A stretch of DNA of 7,781 bases, taken from positions 1-7,781 of the forward strand of contig JAAZHF010000104.1 of the NCBI GenBank assembly GCA_012510865.1. Reading direction: 5' to 3'. Below the pieces are notes generated by a model that saw only the letters and a program-made list of their open reading frames with translations, ran no database searches and was not told where the DNA came from. Source of the stretch: Gammaproteobacteria bacterium (GTDB lineage Bacteria; Pseudomonadota; Gammaproteobacteria; Xanthomonadales; Xanthomonadaceae). Of this stretch, positions 1 to 6,328 are shown piece by piece. Numbering within the stretch: position 1 is the stretch's first letter; every line of letters starts with the position of its first letter. The translations under genes and the position numbers were made by a program.

Positions 1-1
1 C

Positions 2-604
2 ATCGCCGGCCTGCACCGCGCGGCGGGCGTCGGCTTCCACCTGGGCGCGACGGTGGCCGGCTATGACGGACGCGAAGTGCGGCTGGGGGACGGCACCCGG
101 GTCCGCGCCGGCATGGTCGTGGTCGGGGTCGGAGTCACGCCGCGCACCGCTCTCGCCGCCGGCACCGGGATCGTGGTGGACAAGGGCATCGTGGTCGACG
201 CCTGCCTGCGCACCGCGGTGCCCGGCATCTTCGCCGCGGGCGACGTCGCGCGCTACCCGCACGGAGCCGCGATGGTGCGCGTCGAGCACTGGGTGCATGC
301 GCAGCGGCAGGGCCAGGCGGCGGCCGCGAACATTCTCGGGGCAAACCGGCCTTTCACCGACGTGCCCTTCTTCTGGACCCACCACCAGGGCGTCGAGCTC
401 CGCTTCACCGGCGTCGCCCAGGGCTGGGATCGCATCGACATCGACGGCGACCTGTCGCGGCGCGACTTCACGGCGCGCTACTTCCGGGGACGCGGGCTGG
501 TCGCGGCGGCGTCCGTCGGCAGGGACCTCGAGAACCTCCGGATCGAAGCCGCGCTGGCGCGGGGGCGCGCCGCGGAACCGGAGCGTCCCGCGGCCCGGGC
601 ATGA
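2..604 (+). CDS. FAD-dependent pyridine nucleotide-disulphide oxidoreductase (ferredoxin reductase/AIF-like), 3' part
   Basis: The frame is open from base 2 to a TGA at 602-604, giving the last 200 residues of a longer protein; family members are usually about 400-550 residues, so the FAD- and NAD-binding N-terminal part lies outside the window. Visible are the end of the NAD(P)H domain (VGVGVTP, residues 41-47), the second FAD-contacting motif VPGIFAAGDVA (73-83, with Asp81), the segment EHWVHAQRQGQAAAANILG (95-113) and PFFW (122-125). A C-terminal reductase domain follows (about 117-185). This order matches the electron-transfer reductases that reduce ferredoxins, rubredoxins or Rieske proteins (BphA4/AIFM3-like), which are cytoplasmic flavoproteins. 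A GTG at 53 is inside the gene and is not a plausible start. The partner is not visible, so the substrate is unknown. The stop overlaps the next start (ATGA), suggesting co-transcription and translational coupling with the phospholipase gene. Confidence 0.88.
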   Translation: MAGLHRAAGVGFHLGATVAGYDGREVRLGDGTRVRAGMVVVGVGVTPRTALAAGTGIVVDKGIVVDACLRTAVPGIFAAGDVARYPHGAAMVRVEHWVHAQRQGQAAAANILGANRPFTDVPFFWTHHQGVELRFTGVAQGWDRIDIDGDLSRRDFTARYFRGRGLVAAASVGRDLENLRIEAALARGRAAEPERPAARA

Positions 605-1521
605 GCACTCCCGCGCCGGGGACGGCCTTCGTGCTCGCCGGCGGCGGCAGCCTGGGCGCGGTGCAGGTGGGCATGCTCAAGGCGCTTGCCGAGGCGGGCA
701 TCACGCCCGACTTCGTCGTCGGTGCCTCGGTCGGCGCGCTCAACGGCGCCTGCCATGCCGGCGCACCGGACGGACGCGGCGTCGCCCGGCTGGACGCCAT
801 CTGGCGCGGCCTGCGCCGGGCCGACGTCTTCCCGCTGACCCTGGGCGGGTCCCTGCTGTGTGCCCTGGGCCGCCGCGACCACGTCGCGCGTCCCCGGCAC
901 CTGCGCGCGCTCATCCGGGCCGGGCTCGCGTTCCGGCGCCTCGAAGAGTCCCGCATCCCCTGCCACGTGGTGGCGACCGATGTCCTCGACGGCACCGAGG
1001 TCGTGCTGTCGTCCGGCGACGCGGTCGATGCGCTGCAGGCGAGCACCGCGCTGCCCGGGGTCTTCCCCCCGGTCGAGATCGGCGGGCGCGCGCTCATGGA
1101 CGGTGGCATCTCCAGCAACACGCCCCTGGCCGCCGCGCTGTCGCTGGGTGCCCGCCGCATGTTCGTGCTGCCCACGGGTTCCTCCTGCGCGCTCGGCTCG
1201 CCGCCGCGCAGCGCGCTCGCGATGGCGCTGCATGCACTGAACCTGCTGGCCATGCGCCAGCTCCTCGCCGACATCGACCGTTTCGCCGACCGCTGCGAAC
1301 TCGTCGTCGTCCCGCCGCTGTGTCCGCTCGAGGTGCACGCCTACGATTTCTCCCGCAGCGCCACGCTCATCGACCGGGCCTTCGCCGCGACCCGGGAATG
1401 GCTGGCCGCGGGACCGCCGCGGCGCGATCCGCGCTGGGCGCTCCTCCCCCACCGTCATGCACGCGCGGGCCCGACCGCCGGGCGGTCATCTCATCCCCTC
1501 CATCGCGATAAAGCGATATGA
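601..1521 (+). CDS. Patatin-like phospholipase family protein (serine hydrolase)
   Basis: 306 residues. The patatin fold is shown by the oxyanion-hole loop GGGSLGA (14-20), the nucleophile elbow GASVG (41-45, Ser43), the typical STALPGVFPPV stretch (148-158) and the catalytic-dyad DGG motif (167-169, Asp167). Such proteins hydrolyse acyl esters of phospholipids or other lipids with a Ser-Asp dyad. There is no signal peptide, so it probably acts in the cytoplasm or at the inner membrane, like bacterial RssA/YchK-type patatins rather than secreted ExoU-type toxins. The start at 601 shares ATGA with the preceding stop; the nearest GGAG (580-583) is too far away to be a good ribosome site, which fits translational coupling. 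The physiological substrate is unknown. The last residues (about 285-306) are basic and low in hydrophobicity and look poorly conserved. The stop codon lies inside the candidate metF promoter/operator. Confidence 0.9.
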   Translation: MSTPAPGTAFVLAGGGSLGAVQVGMLKALAEAGITPDFVVGASVGALNGACHAGAPDGRGVARLDAIWRGLRRADVFPLTLGGSLLCALGRRDHVARPRHLRALIRAGLAFRRLEESRIPCHVVATDVLDGTEVVLSSGDAVDALQASTALPGVFPPVEIGGRALMDGGISSNTPLAAALSLGARRMFVLPTGSSCALGSPPRSALAMALHALNLLAMRQLLADIDRFADRCELVVVPPLCPLEVHAYDFSRSATLIDRAFAATREWLAAGPPRRDPRWALLPHRHARAGPTAGRSSHPLHRDKAI

Positions 1522-1522
1522 T
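1502..1522 (+). promoter_or_regulatory. Candidate metF promoter -10 with overlapping inverted repeat (possible repressor operator)
   Basis: An exact 5-bp inverted repeat, ATCGC (1502-1506) and GCGAT (1513-1517) separated by GATAAA, directly abuts TATGAT (1517-1522), a 5/6 match to the sigma70 -10 box. It is 30-50 bp before the metF ATG. No convincing -35 is seen. The AT-rich patch stands out from the flanking very GC-rich DNA. A DNA-binding protein here would block the promoter. Because methionine/SAM-cycle genes in many proteobacteria are controlled by ArsR-type SahR, this is a possible site for such a regulator, but that assignment is inference; no MetR-type TGAA-N5-TTCA motif is present. 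Confidence 0.4.
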
Positions 1523-1551
1523 CAGGCACCCCGGGGGCCGCGACGGATGCC

Positions 1552-2376
1552 ATGAGACCGATCAGCTTCGAGTTCTACCCGCCGAAGAACGATGAGCAGC
1601 GCGCGCAGCTCGACCGCACCGCGGCCCGGCTCAAGGCCTACCGGCCCGAGTACGTCTCCTGCACCTTCGGCGCCGGCGGTTCGACGCTGAGCTACACCGG
1701 GGACACCGTGCGCGGCCTGATCGAGGACCACGGCTTCGACGCCGCGCCCCACCTGTCCTGCGTCGGCGGCACCCGCGCCGAGATCGCGGCCCTGCTCCAG
1801 CGCTACCGCGAAGCCGGCTGCCGCCGCATCGTGGCCCTGCGCGGCGACCTGCCGTCGGGCATGGGCCAGCCCGGCGAGTTCCGCTACGCAGCCGACCTGG
1901 TCGCGTTCATCCGCGCCGAACACGGCGACCACTTCCACATCGAGGTCGCCTGCTACCCGGAAACCCATCCCCAGGCCGAGGACGCGCTGGCCGACCTGCG
2001 CCACTTCAAGTCCAAGGTCGACGCGGGCGCCAACGGCGCCATCACCCAGTACTTCTACAACGCCGACGCCTATTTCCGCTTCGTCGACGAGGCCCGCGCT
2101 GCCGGGGTCGACGTCCCGATCGTGCCCGGCATCATGCCGATCTCGAATTTCACCCAGCTGAAGAGGTTCTCCGAGGCCTGCGGGGCGGAGATCCCGCGCT
2201 GGCTGGCCAAGCGCCTCGCCGCCCACGGCGACGACGTGGAGAGCGTCCGCAAGCTGGCGGCCGAGGTCGTGGCCGGGCTCTGCCGCCGCCTGCTCGAGGG
2301 CGGTGCGCCGTCCCTCCACTTCTACACGCTCAACATGGCGCGGCCGACCGTGGCCATCCTCGACCTGATGGACTGA
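1552..2376 (+). CDS. metF: 5,10-methylenetetrahydrofolate reductase [NAD(P)H]
   Basis: 274 residues, near the ~296 of E. coli MetF. This FAD-dependent cytoplasmic enzyme reduces 5,10-methylene-THF to 5-methyl-THF, the methyl donor for methionine synthase. It is a single-domain TIM barrel without the eukaryotic regulatory domain. Family signatures run through the whole length: SFEFYPPK (5-12, catalytic Glu7 matching E. coli Glu28), SCTFGAGGST (36-45), HLSCVGG (67-73), IVALRGDLP (93-101, Asp99 matching E. coli Asp120), then ACYPETHPQA, KVDAGANGAITQYFYN, VPGIMPISNF and, near the C-terminus, LHFYTLNM. The start at 1552 puts SFEF at the usual distance from the N-terminus; the ribosome site is weak (only acgga at 1542-1546). 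It stands alone, not next to ahcY or metE, and appears to have its own promoter just upstream. Confidence 0.97.
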   Translation: MRPISFEFYPPKNDEQRAQLDRTAARLKAYRPEYVSCTFGAGGSTLSYTGDTVRGLIEDHGFDAAPHLSCVGGTRAEIAALLQRYREAGCRRIVALRGDLPSGMGQPGEFRYAADLVAFIRAEHGDHFHIEVACYPETHPQAEDALADLRHFKSKVDAGANGAITQYFYNADAYFRFVDEARAAGVDVPIVPGIMPISNFTQLKRFSEACGAEIPRWLAKRLAAHGDDVESVRKLAAEVVAGLCRRLLEGGAPSLHFYTLNMARPTVAILDLMD

Positions 2377-2425
2377 ACGCGGTCCCGCGCTACTTCGCGC
2401 GACCGGCGCGCGCTACCCTTCGGTG

Positions 2426-3046
2426 ATGCCGTACCCGCGCCCTCCCGCACTGGCCTGCGCGCTGCTGTGGGGCGCGTCCGTCGCCGCCGCCCTGCCGGCG
2501 GCAGACGCCCAGATCCACCGCTGCACGACCGCGGACGGCGGGACGATGTACACCGACCGCGGCTGCGACTCCGTGGGCGCGATGGAGGCGCCGGTCCGCG
2601 CGGACGGTCCGGGCGTCGGTGCGGGGTCCTCCTACCGAGGCGGCTGCGCGCGCAGCATCCCGGACCTGGTGTTCGAGGTGTCGGCGGCGATCGACGCCGG
2701 CGATACCAACCGCCTCGCGCGCAGCTACCACTGGGTCGGCATGTCGACGCGCAGCGGATACGCGGTCCTCGAGCGCCTGGACGCGATCGCGCGGCGCCCG
2801 CTGTTCGACATCACCGCGCTCGAGGCCGCCCCGGAGCCTGGGCCGGGACCGGCACTGCCGCCCGCCATGCCCACGCCGGCCGCGGCCACGACCGCGGACC
2901 CCCAGCCGGCGGCGCTCGAACCGGTCCGCCGCCGCTATCGGCCGGTCGCGCTGCGCATCGACCAGGCGCTGTCCGACGGCGTGACGCCGTCCAGCACCAC
3001 CTTCGGCCTGCGGCGCCACATGGATTGCTGGTGGATCACGCTCTGA
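2426..3046 (+). CDS. Secreted DUF4124-like protein of unknown function
   Basis: 206 residues from the ATG at 2426; a GTG immediately before it (2423) would add one residue, and neither has a clear Shine-Dalgarno. Numbering below counts from the GTG. A hydrophobic stretch (about 9-23) ending in alanines, followed by AADAQ, looks like a Sec signal peptide, so the mature protein should be periplasmic. The mature N-terminus QIHRCTTADGGTMYTDRGCD (30-49) resembles the small DUF4124 beta unit (aromatic/polar strand, 'DG', 'Y-x-D') common in Xanthomonadaceae envelope proteins. Cysteines 34, 48, 75 and 202 could form two disulphides. A proline/alanine-rich, low-complexity linker (about 134-168) separates a helical middle from a short C-terminal module ending in HMDCWWITL. 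No catalytic motif is seen. It starts 50 bp after metF and ends 43 bp before ilvE on the same strand, but no functional link to either is apparent. Confidence 0.75.
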   Translation: MPYPRPPALACALLWGASVAAALPAADAQIHRCTTADGGTMYTDRGCDSVGAMEAPVRADGPGVGAGSSYRGGCARSIPDLVFEVSAAIDAGDTNRLARSYHWVGMSTRSGYAVLERLDAIARRPLFDITALEAAPEPGPGPALPPAMPTPAAATTADPQPAALEPVRRRYRPVALRIDQALSDGVTPSSTTFGLRRHMDCWWITL

Positions 3047-3089
3047 CCGCCTGCGGCACAATGGCGGCCCCCGACAGCGGAGCGGCGCC

Positions 3090-4007
3090 ATGCAGTACCC
3101 GGAATGGATCTGGCACAACGGCGGCATCAAGCCGTGGGCAGAGGCGACCACGCACGTCATGTCGCACGGCCTGCACTACGGCTCGTCGGTGTTCGAAGGC
3201 ATCCGTGCCTACCGCACGCCGTCGGGCAGCGCCATCTTCCGCTTGCACGACCATATCCGCCGGCTGTTCGCGTCCGCCCGGATCCACGAGATGCCGATCC
3301 CGTACACGGTCGACGGGCTGGTCGCCGCCTGCCACGAGGTGGTCGCCCGCAACGGGCTCGAGCAGGCGTACCTGCGGCCGCTGGCCTGGCGCGGCCTGGG
3401 CGGGTTCGGCCTGAGCGCCGACACGCCGGTCGACGTCGCGATCGCCAGCTGGCCCATGGGGCCCTACCTGGGCGAGGGCGCGCTCACCGAGGGCATCGAC
3501 GCCTGCGTGTCGAGCTGGCAGCGCTTCGCCCCGAACACGATCCCCGCCGGCGCGAAGGCCGGGGGCAACTACCTGTCGGGCCAGCTGGTCGCACGCGAGG
3601 CCCGGCGCCTCGGCTTCGGCGAGGGCATCGCACTGGCATCGACCGGCCTGCTCAGCGAAGGCGCGGGCGAGAACCTGTTCCTGGTCTTCGACGGCGTGCT
3701 GCATACCCCGCCGGTAAGCGCCGCGCTGCTCAACGGCATCACCCGCGACTCCATCATCCGGCTGGCGCGCGACGCCGGCATCGACGTGGTCGAGCGCGAC
3801 CTGCCGCGCGAATACCTGTACCTGTGCGACGAGCTCTTCATGTGCGGCACCGCCGCCGAGATCACCCCGATCCGCTCCGTGGACGGCCGCCAGGTCGGCG
3901 CCGGGCGCGCCGGACCGGTAACCCTGCGCCTGCAGGATCTGTTCTTCGGCCTGTTCGATGACCGCACCGCCGTCCGCGACGGCTGGCTCGAGCCGCTGCG
4001 CGTCTGA
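3090..4007 (+). CDS. ilvE: Branched-chain amino acid aminotransferase (class IV, PLP-dependent)
   Basis: 305 residues, compared with 309 in E. coli IlvE, and similar to it from end to end. It interconverts leucine, isoleucine and valine with their 2-oxo acids using glutamate/2-oxoglutarate, the last step of branched-chain amino acid synthesis, in the cytoplasm. Diagnostic blocks are HGLHYGSSVFEGIRAY (26-41), YLRPL (94-98), NTIPAGAKAGGNYLSGQLVA (149-168, PLP-binding Lys156), LSEGAGENLF (188-197, with Glu194), NGITRDSII (215-223), MCGTAAEITPIRSVDG (251-266) and FFGLF near the end. The start at 3090 is supported by CGGAG at 3078-3082, 7 bp upstream. A weak -10-like CACAAT lies at 3057-3062, so it may have its own promoter. 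It is not linked to other ilv/leu genes here and converges on the histidine kinase gene, 21 bp away. Confidence 0.96.
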   Translation: MQYPEWIWHNGGIKPWAEATTHVMSHGLHYGSSVFEGIRAYRTPSGSAIFRLHDHIRRLFASARIHEMPIPYTVDGLVAACHEVVARNGLEQAYLRPLAWRGLGGFGLSADTPVDVAIASWPMGPYLGEGALTEGIDACVSSWQRFAPNTIPAGAKAGGNYLSGQLVAREARRLGFGEGIALASTGLLSEGAGENLFLVFDGVLHTPPVSAALLNGITRDSIIRLARDAGIDVVERDLPREYLYLCDELFMCGTAAEITPIRSVDGRQVGAGRAGPVTLRLQDLFFGLFDDRTAVRDGWLEPLRV

Positions 4008-4015
4008 ACCGCGCC

Positions 4016-4027
4016 CCGGACGTCCGG
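4016..4027. repeat. 12-bp palindrome between convergent ilvE and histidine kinase genes
   Basis: CCGGACGTCCGG is perfectly self-complementary and occupies most of the 21-bp gap between two convergent stop codons (4005-4007 and 4029-4031). It could fold as a short hairpin on either transcript and act as a bidirectional 3' end. There is no T-tract on either side, so it is not a canonical intrinsic terminator. Confidence 0.35.
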
Positions 4028-4028
4028 C

Positions 4029-5399
4029 TCAGCCGCGCGGCCCGCCGTCGGACCCGTCGTCGCCGTCGCCGGCCCCGCCGCTCTCGAAGCGCAGCGTCGC
4101 CACCACGCCGCGCCCGTCGCCGGGCACGACGCGCACGTGCCAGTCGTAGAGGCTGCACAGCCGGCGCACGATCGACAGGCCGATGCCGCCCCCCTGCGAG
4201 TGCTCGGCGTGGGTGCCCCGGTAGCCACGCTTGAACAGGTGCGCGGCGTCCTCGGCGCTGAGCCCGGGCCCGGAATCGATGACGTCCACCGCTCCGTCCC
4301 TCAGCCGCACCACGACCTCGCCTTCGGTGGTGTATTTCACCGCGTTGCCGATCAGGTTGCCCAGCGCCACCGACACCGCCGCCTCGGGTGCGTCGACGAC
4401 GAGGCGCCCGGCCTCGCCTTCCAGCCGCAGCTCCAGCGGCTTGCCACCGAGCTGCGAGCGGTGGGCGTCGAGCAGCTGTTCGGCGACGCGGCACACGTCG
4501 GCGTTGCCGTGCCCACGCTCGGCGCGCGAAAGCAGCAGCAGCGCGCTGATCAGGTCGGTGCACTGCTGCTCGGCGCGCTGGATGCGCTGCAGCCGCGCGA
4601 CCGTCTTCCCGTCGAGGTCCGGCCTGCTGAGCAGCAGCTCGACCGCGCCCTTGATCACCGCCAGCGGGGTCCGCAGCTCGTGGCTGACGTCGGCGTTGAA
4701 CTCGCGGTCGCGCTGCACGACTTCGGTCAGGCGCGCGGCATAGTCGTCCAGCGCCGTGGCCAGCTCGCCCACCTCGTCGTCCGGGAAGTGGGGCGCGAGC
4801 TTGTCGGGTCGCGCGCTGTCGCCGGAGGCGCCGAGCAGGTTCGCCAGCTCGAGGACGGGGCGCATGACGCGCGAGGCCGACCACCAGCCGATCACCGCGG
4901 CGAGCAGGGTGAACAGGATCACAGCCGCGATCAGGATCCGCTGGATGCGCGCGCGCACCTCGGCGGTGCTGGTCATGTCCTGCGCGAGGAAGAACCAGTA
5001 GTCCGGGTCCTTCTTCACCACCAGGCGATAGGCGAACAGTTCGCCGTCCTCCTCGCCGGTGATGTGGTAGATGCCAGTGTCCAGGCCCGCCCAGTCCGGC
5101 GGCACGTTCTGCAGCTTCCCGGGGCCGTACACCACCGCGCGCATGCCCACCAGCTCCCACTCCGCGGAGCCGTCGCGGTAGAAGCGCTCGGCGTAGTCGT
5201 CGACGTTCTTCTGCAGGCTGGTGCCGACGGCCTGGTCCTCGACCACCGCGCCCACGAGGACCGCGGCGATCGCGAACAGCGCCGTCAGCACCAGGCCGAG
5301 CAGCGCGAAGGAAAGGATGATCCGGCTGCGCAACCGGCGCCGGTAGCGCCGCCGGCCCGGGACCACCGGCGCCGCGGCGCCGTCCTCAGTTTGCGACAT
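4029..5399 (-). CDS. Two-component sensor histidine kinase (membrane, HAMP-HisKA-HATPase)
   Basis: 456 residues from the ATG at 5397-5399; an in-frame ATG at 5427-5429 would add ten. I prefer the shorter form, which overlaps the response regulator by 14 bp, a usual coupling distance. Neither has a strong ribosome site. Order: basic cytoplasmic start (16-26), TM1 (about 27-53), a ~100-residue periplasmic sensor domain (54-153), TM2 (about 154-174), HAMP linker (175-225), HisKA with VSHELRTPL (238-246, phospho-acceptor His240), then HATPase_c with N-box NLIGNAVKYT (348-357, Asn352), G1 DSGPGL (375-380) and G2 GGGIGLSI (403-410). All key residues are present, so it should autophosphorylate and pass phosphate to the adjacent regulator. 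The periplasmic domain has no motif I recognise, so the signal is unknown. The last 16 residues are a Gly/Asp-rich tail, probably disordered. Confidence 0.93.
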   Translation of the reverse strand: MSQTEDGAAAPVVPGRRRYRRRLRSRIILSFALLGLVLTALFAIAAVLVGAVVEDQAVGTSLQKNVDDYAERFYRDGSAEWELVGMRAVVYGPGKLQNVPPDWAGLDTGIYHITGEEDGELFAYRLVVKKDPDYWFFLAQDMTSTAEVRARIQRILIAAVILFTLLAAVIGWWSASRVMRPVLELANLLGASGDSARPDKLAPHFPDDEVGELATALDDYAARLTEVVQRDREFNADVSHELRTPLAVIKGAVELLLSRPDLDGKTVARLQRIQRAEQQCTDLISALLLLSRAERGHGNADVCRVAEQLLDAHRSQLGGKPLELRLEGEAGRLVVDAPEAAVSVALGNLIGNAVKYTTEGEVVVRLRDGAVDVIDSGPGLSAEDAAHLFKRGYRGTHAEHSQGGGIGLSIVRRLCSLYDWHVRVVPGDGRGVVATLRFESGGAGDGDDGSDGGPRG

Positions 5400-6069
5400 C
5401 GGGCGCAGCGATCCGGTAGCCGATGCCATGCCGCGTCTGCACGAGCTGGGTCGGGAACGGCTTGTCGATCACCGCGCGCAGCCCGTGGATGTGCACCCTC
5501 AGGCTGTCCGAATCCGGCAGCTCCTCGCCCCAGACGCGCGTCTCCAGCTCCTGCCGCGTGACCACCGCCGGCGACGCCTCCATGAGCGACTGCAGGATCT
5601 TGAGCGCCGTCGGGTTGAGCTGGACCAGCTTGCCCGCGCGGCGTACCTCGAGGGTGTCGAGGTTGTATTCCAGGTCGGCGACTTCGAGGATACGCGTCTG
5701 CACGCCCTTGCCGCGGCGCGCGAGCGCGTTCAGCCGGACCTCGACCTCCTGCAGCGCAAAGGGCTTGATCAGGTAGTCGTCCGCGCCGGAGTCGAAGCCG
5801 GCCAGCTTGCTGTCCAGGCTGTCGCGCGCGGTGAGCATCAGCACCGGCGTCTGCTTGCGCGCCTCGTTGCGCAGCTTCCTGCAGACCTCGAGGCCGTCCA
5901 TGCCGGGCAGGTTGAGGTCGAGCACGATGGCGTCGAAGTCGTGGACCACGGCCAGGTGCAGGCCGGTGACACCGTCGGCGGCGAAATCGACCGTGTGGCC
6001 GCGGTCCTCCAGGTAGTCGCCGATGTTCGCGGCGATGTCCTGGTTGTCTTCGATCACGAGAATGCGCAT
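5386..6069 (-). CDS. OmpR/PhoB-family two-component response regulator
   Basis: 227 residues. Receiver domain (1-118): acidic pair Glu8/Asp9, phospho-acceptor Asp51 in VLDLNLPGMDG, Thr80 (LMLTARD) and Lys102 (LIKPF). A linker is followed by a winged-helix DNA-binding domain (about 130-222) with LNPTALKILQSLM, SDSLRVHIHGLRAVIDKPF and the C-terminal hairpin RHGIGYRI. It is the transcriptional output partner of the downstream histidine kinase; the RR-first order and overlapping ends point to one operon. The start at 6069 is supported by AAGGA (plus-strand 6077-6081) with 7-bp spacing and by the canonical MRILVIEDN opening. An upstream extension to 6285 is open but codes for a non-family sequence across a terminator hairpin. 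Target genes are unknown; close relatives are common in Xanthomonadaceae, but I cannot assign a named system. Confidence 0.94.
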   Translation of the reverse strand: MRILVIEDNQDIAANIGDYLEDRGHTVDFAADGVTGLHLAVVHDFDAIVLDLNLPGMDGLEVCRKLRNEARKQTPVLMLTARDSLDSKLAGFDSGADDYLIKPFALQEVEVRLNALARRGKGVQTRILEVADLEYNLDTLEVRRAGKLVQLNPTALKILQSLMEASPAVVTRQELETRVWGEELPDSDSLRVHIHGLRAVIDKPFPTQLVQTRHGIGYRIAAPDVAN

Positions 6070-6176
6070 TCGTTGGTCCTTGGAGGTGGGCTGGCGCGCC
6101 GCGGCGCGCGCGTCCGTCTGCGCCCGATTCTTGCACAGGCCGCCGCATGCGCGGCGCGAGCGCGGCGCCCGCACAG

Positions 6177-6203
6177 AAAAAGGCCCGGGCACGTGCCCGG
6201 GCC
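6177..6203 (-). terminator. Intrinsic terminator, - strand
   Basis: A perfect 22-bp palindrome (6182-6203, central GCACGTGC flanked by GGCCC/GGGCC blocks) is followed, reading the - strand, by five Ts (AAAAA at 6177-6181 on +). This is a strong Rho-independent terminator in the - direction only; the other flank has no T-run. It lies 122 bp past the rimK stop and 108 bp before the response-regulator start. It can therefore end the rimK transcript with a long 3' UTR, end a short independent RNA, or act as an attenuator in the regulator leader. Confidence 0.85.
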
Positions 6204-6300
6204 GAACGTATTGCCCCGATGACCGCAATCCGCTACTGACGACTGGAGAGATCCGGTGACGCACACGGGATTTCGGTCGGGTCACGCTACCCGCGACGGA

Positions 6301-6328
6301 ATTAAACGGGCGTTAAGCGCCGCGTTAA
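6301..6328 (-). promoter_or_regulatory. Candidate - strand promoter with three TTAA blocks (possible response-regulator site)
   Basis: On the - strand, TTAACG (6328 to 6323) and TTTAAT (6306 to 6301) are 16 bp apart: a 4/6 -35 and a 5/6 -10. TTAA occurs at 6302-6305, 6313-6316 and 6325-6328, steps of 11 and 12 bp (one helical turn). That spacing is typical of direct-repeat sites for OmpR/PhoB-type regulators; the pair CTTAA-N5-GTTTA resembles PhoP boxes. The site overlaps the last codons of rimK. A transcript from here would start near 6294 and meet the terminator about 110 nt later. The promoter and binding roles are inferred from sequence shape only. Confidence 0.33.

Noticed and set aside
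63..1511. A 482-codon open frame on the + strand spanning the reductase and phospholipase genes.
   Set aside because: It is Arg/Ala/Pro-rich without any domain, and is the out-of-frame shadow of two genes with clear motifs; such long empty frames are expected at this GC content.
1522..2319. A 265-codon - strand frame antisense to metF.
   Set aside because: MetF signatures cover the + strand from end to end; the antisense frame is a codon-bias mirror.
2377..2425. Possible terminator or promoter after metF (8-bp direct repeat CGCGCTAC at 2386 and 2409, GC-rich stem, TACCCT at 2414-2419).
   Set aside because: No T-tract for a terminator and only a 3/6 -10 match; GC-rich repeats this short are common here.
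4137..5561. A 474-codon + strand frame antisense to the histidine kinase.
   Set aside because: Composition is typical of an antisense shadow, and the opposite strand carries all histidine-kinase motifs.
6141..6156. CGCCGC-ATGC-GCGGCG hairpin in the response-regulator leader.
   Set aside because: Short GC-only stem with no T-run and no clear relation to the start codon; likely a compositional by-product.
6070..6285. N-terminal extension of the response regulator to a start at 6285.
   Set aside because: The added residues are not part of any receiver domain, the frame crosses a strong terminator, and the start at 6069 has a good ribosome site.
6204..6300. A tRNA gene in the intergenic region, suggested by a GTTCGG string on the - strand.
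   Set aside because: No acceptor stem, anticodon arm or CCA-adjacent pairing can be built around it.
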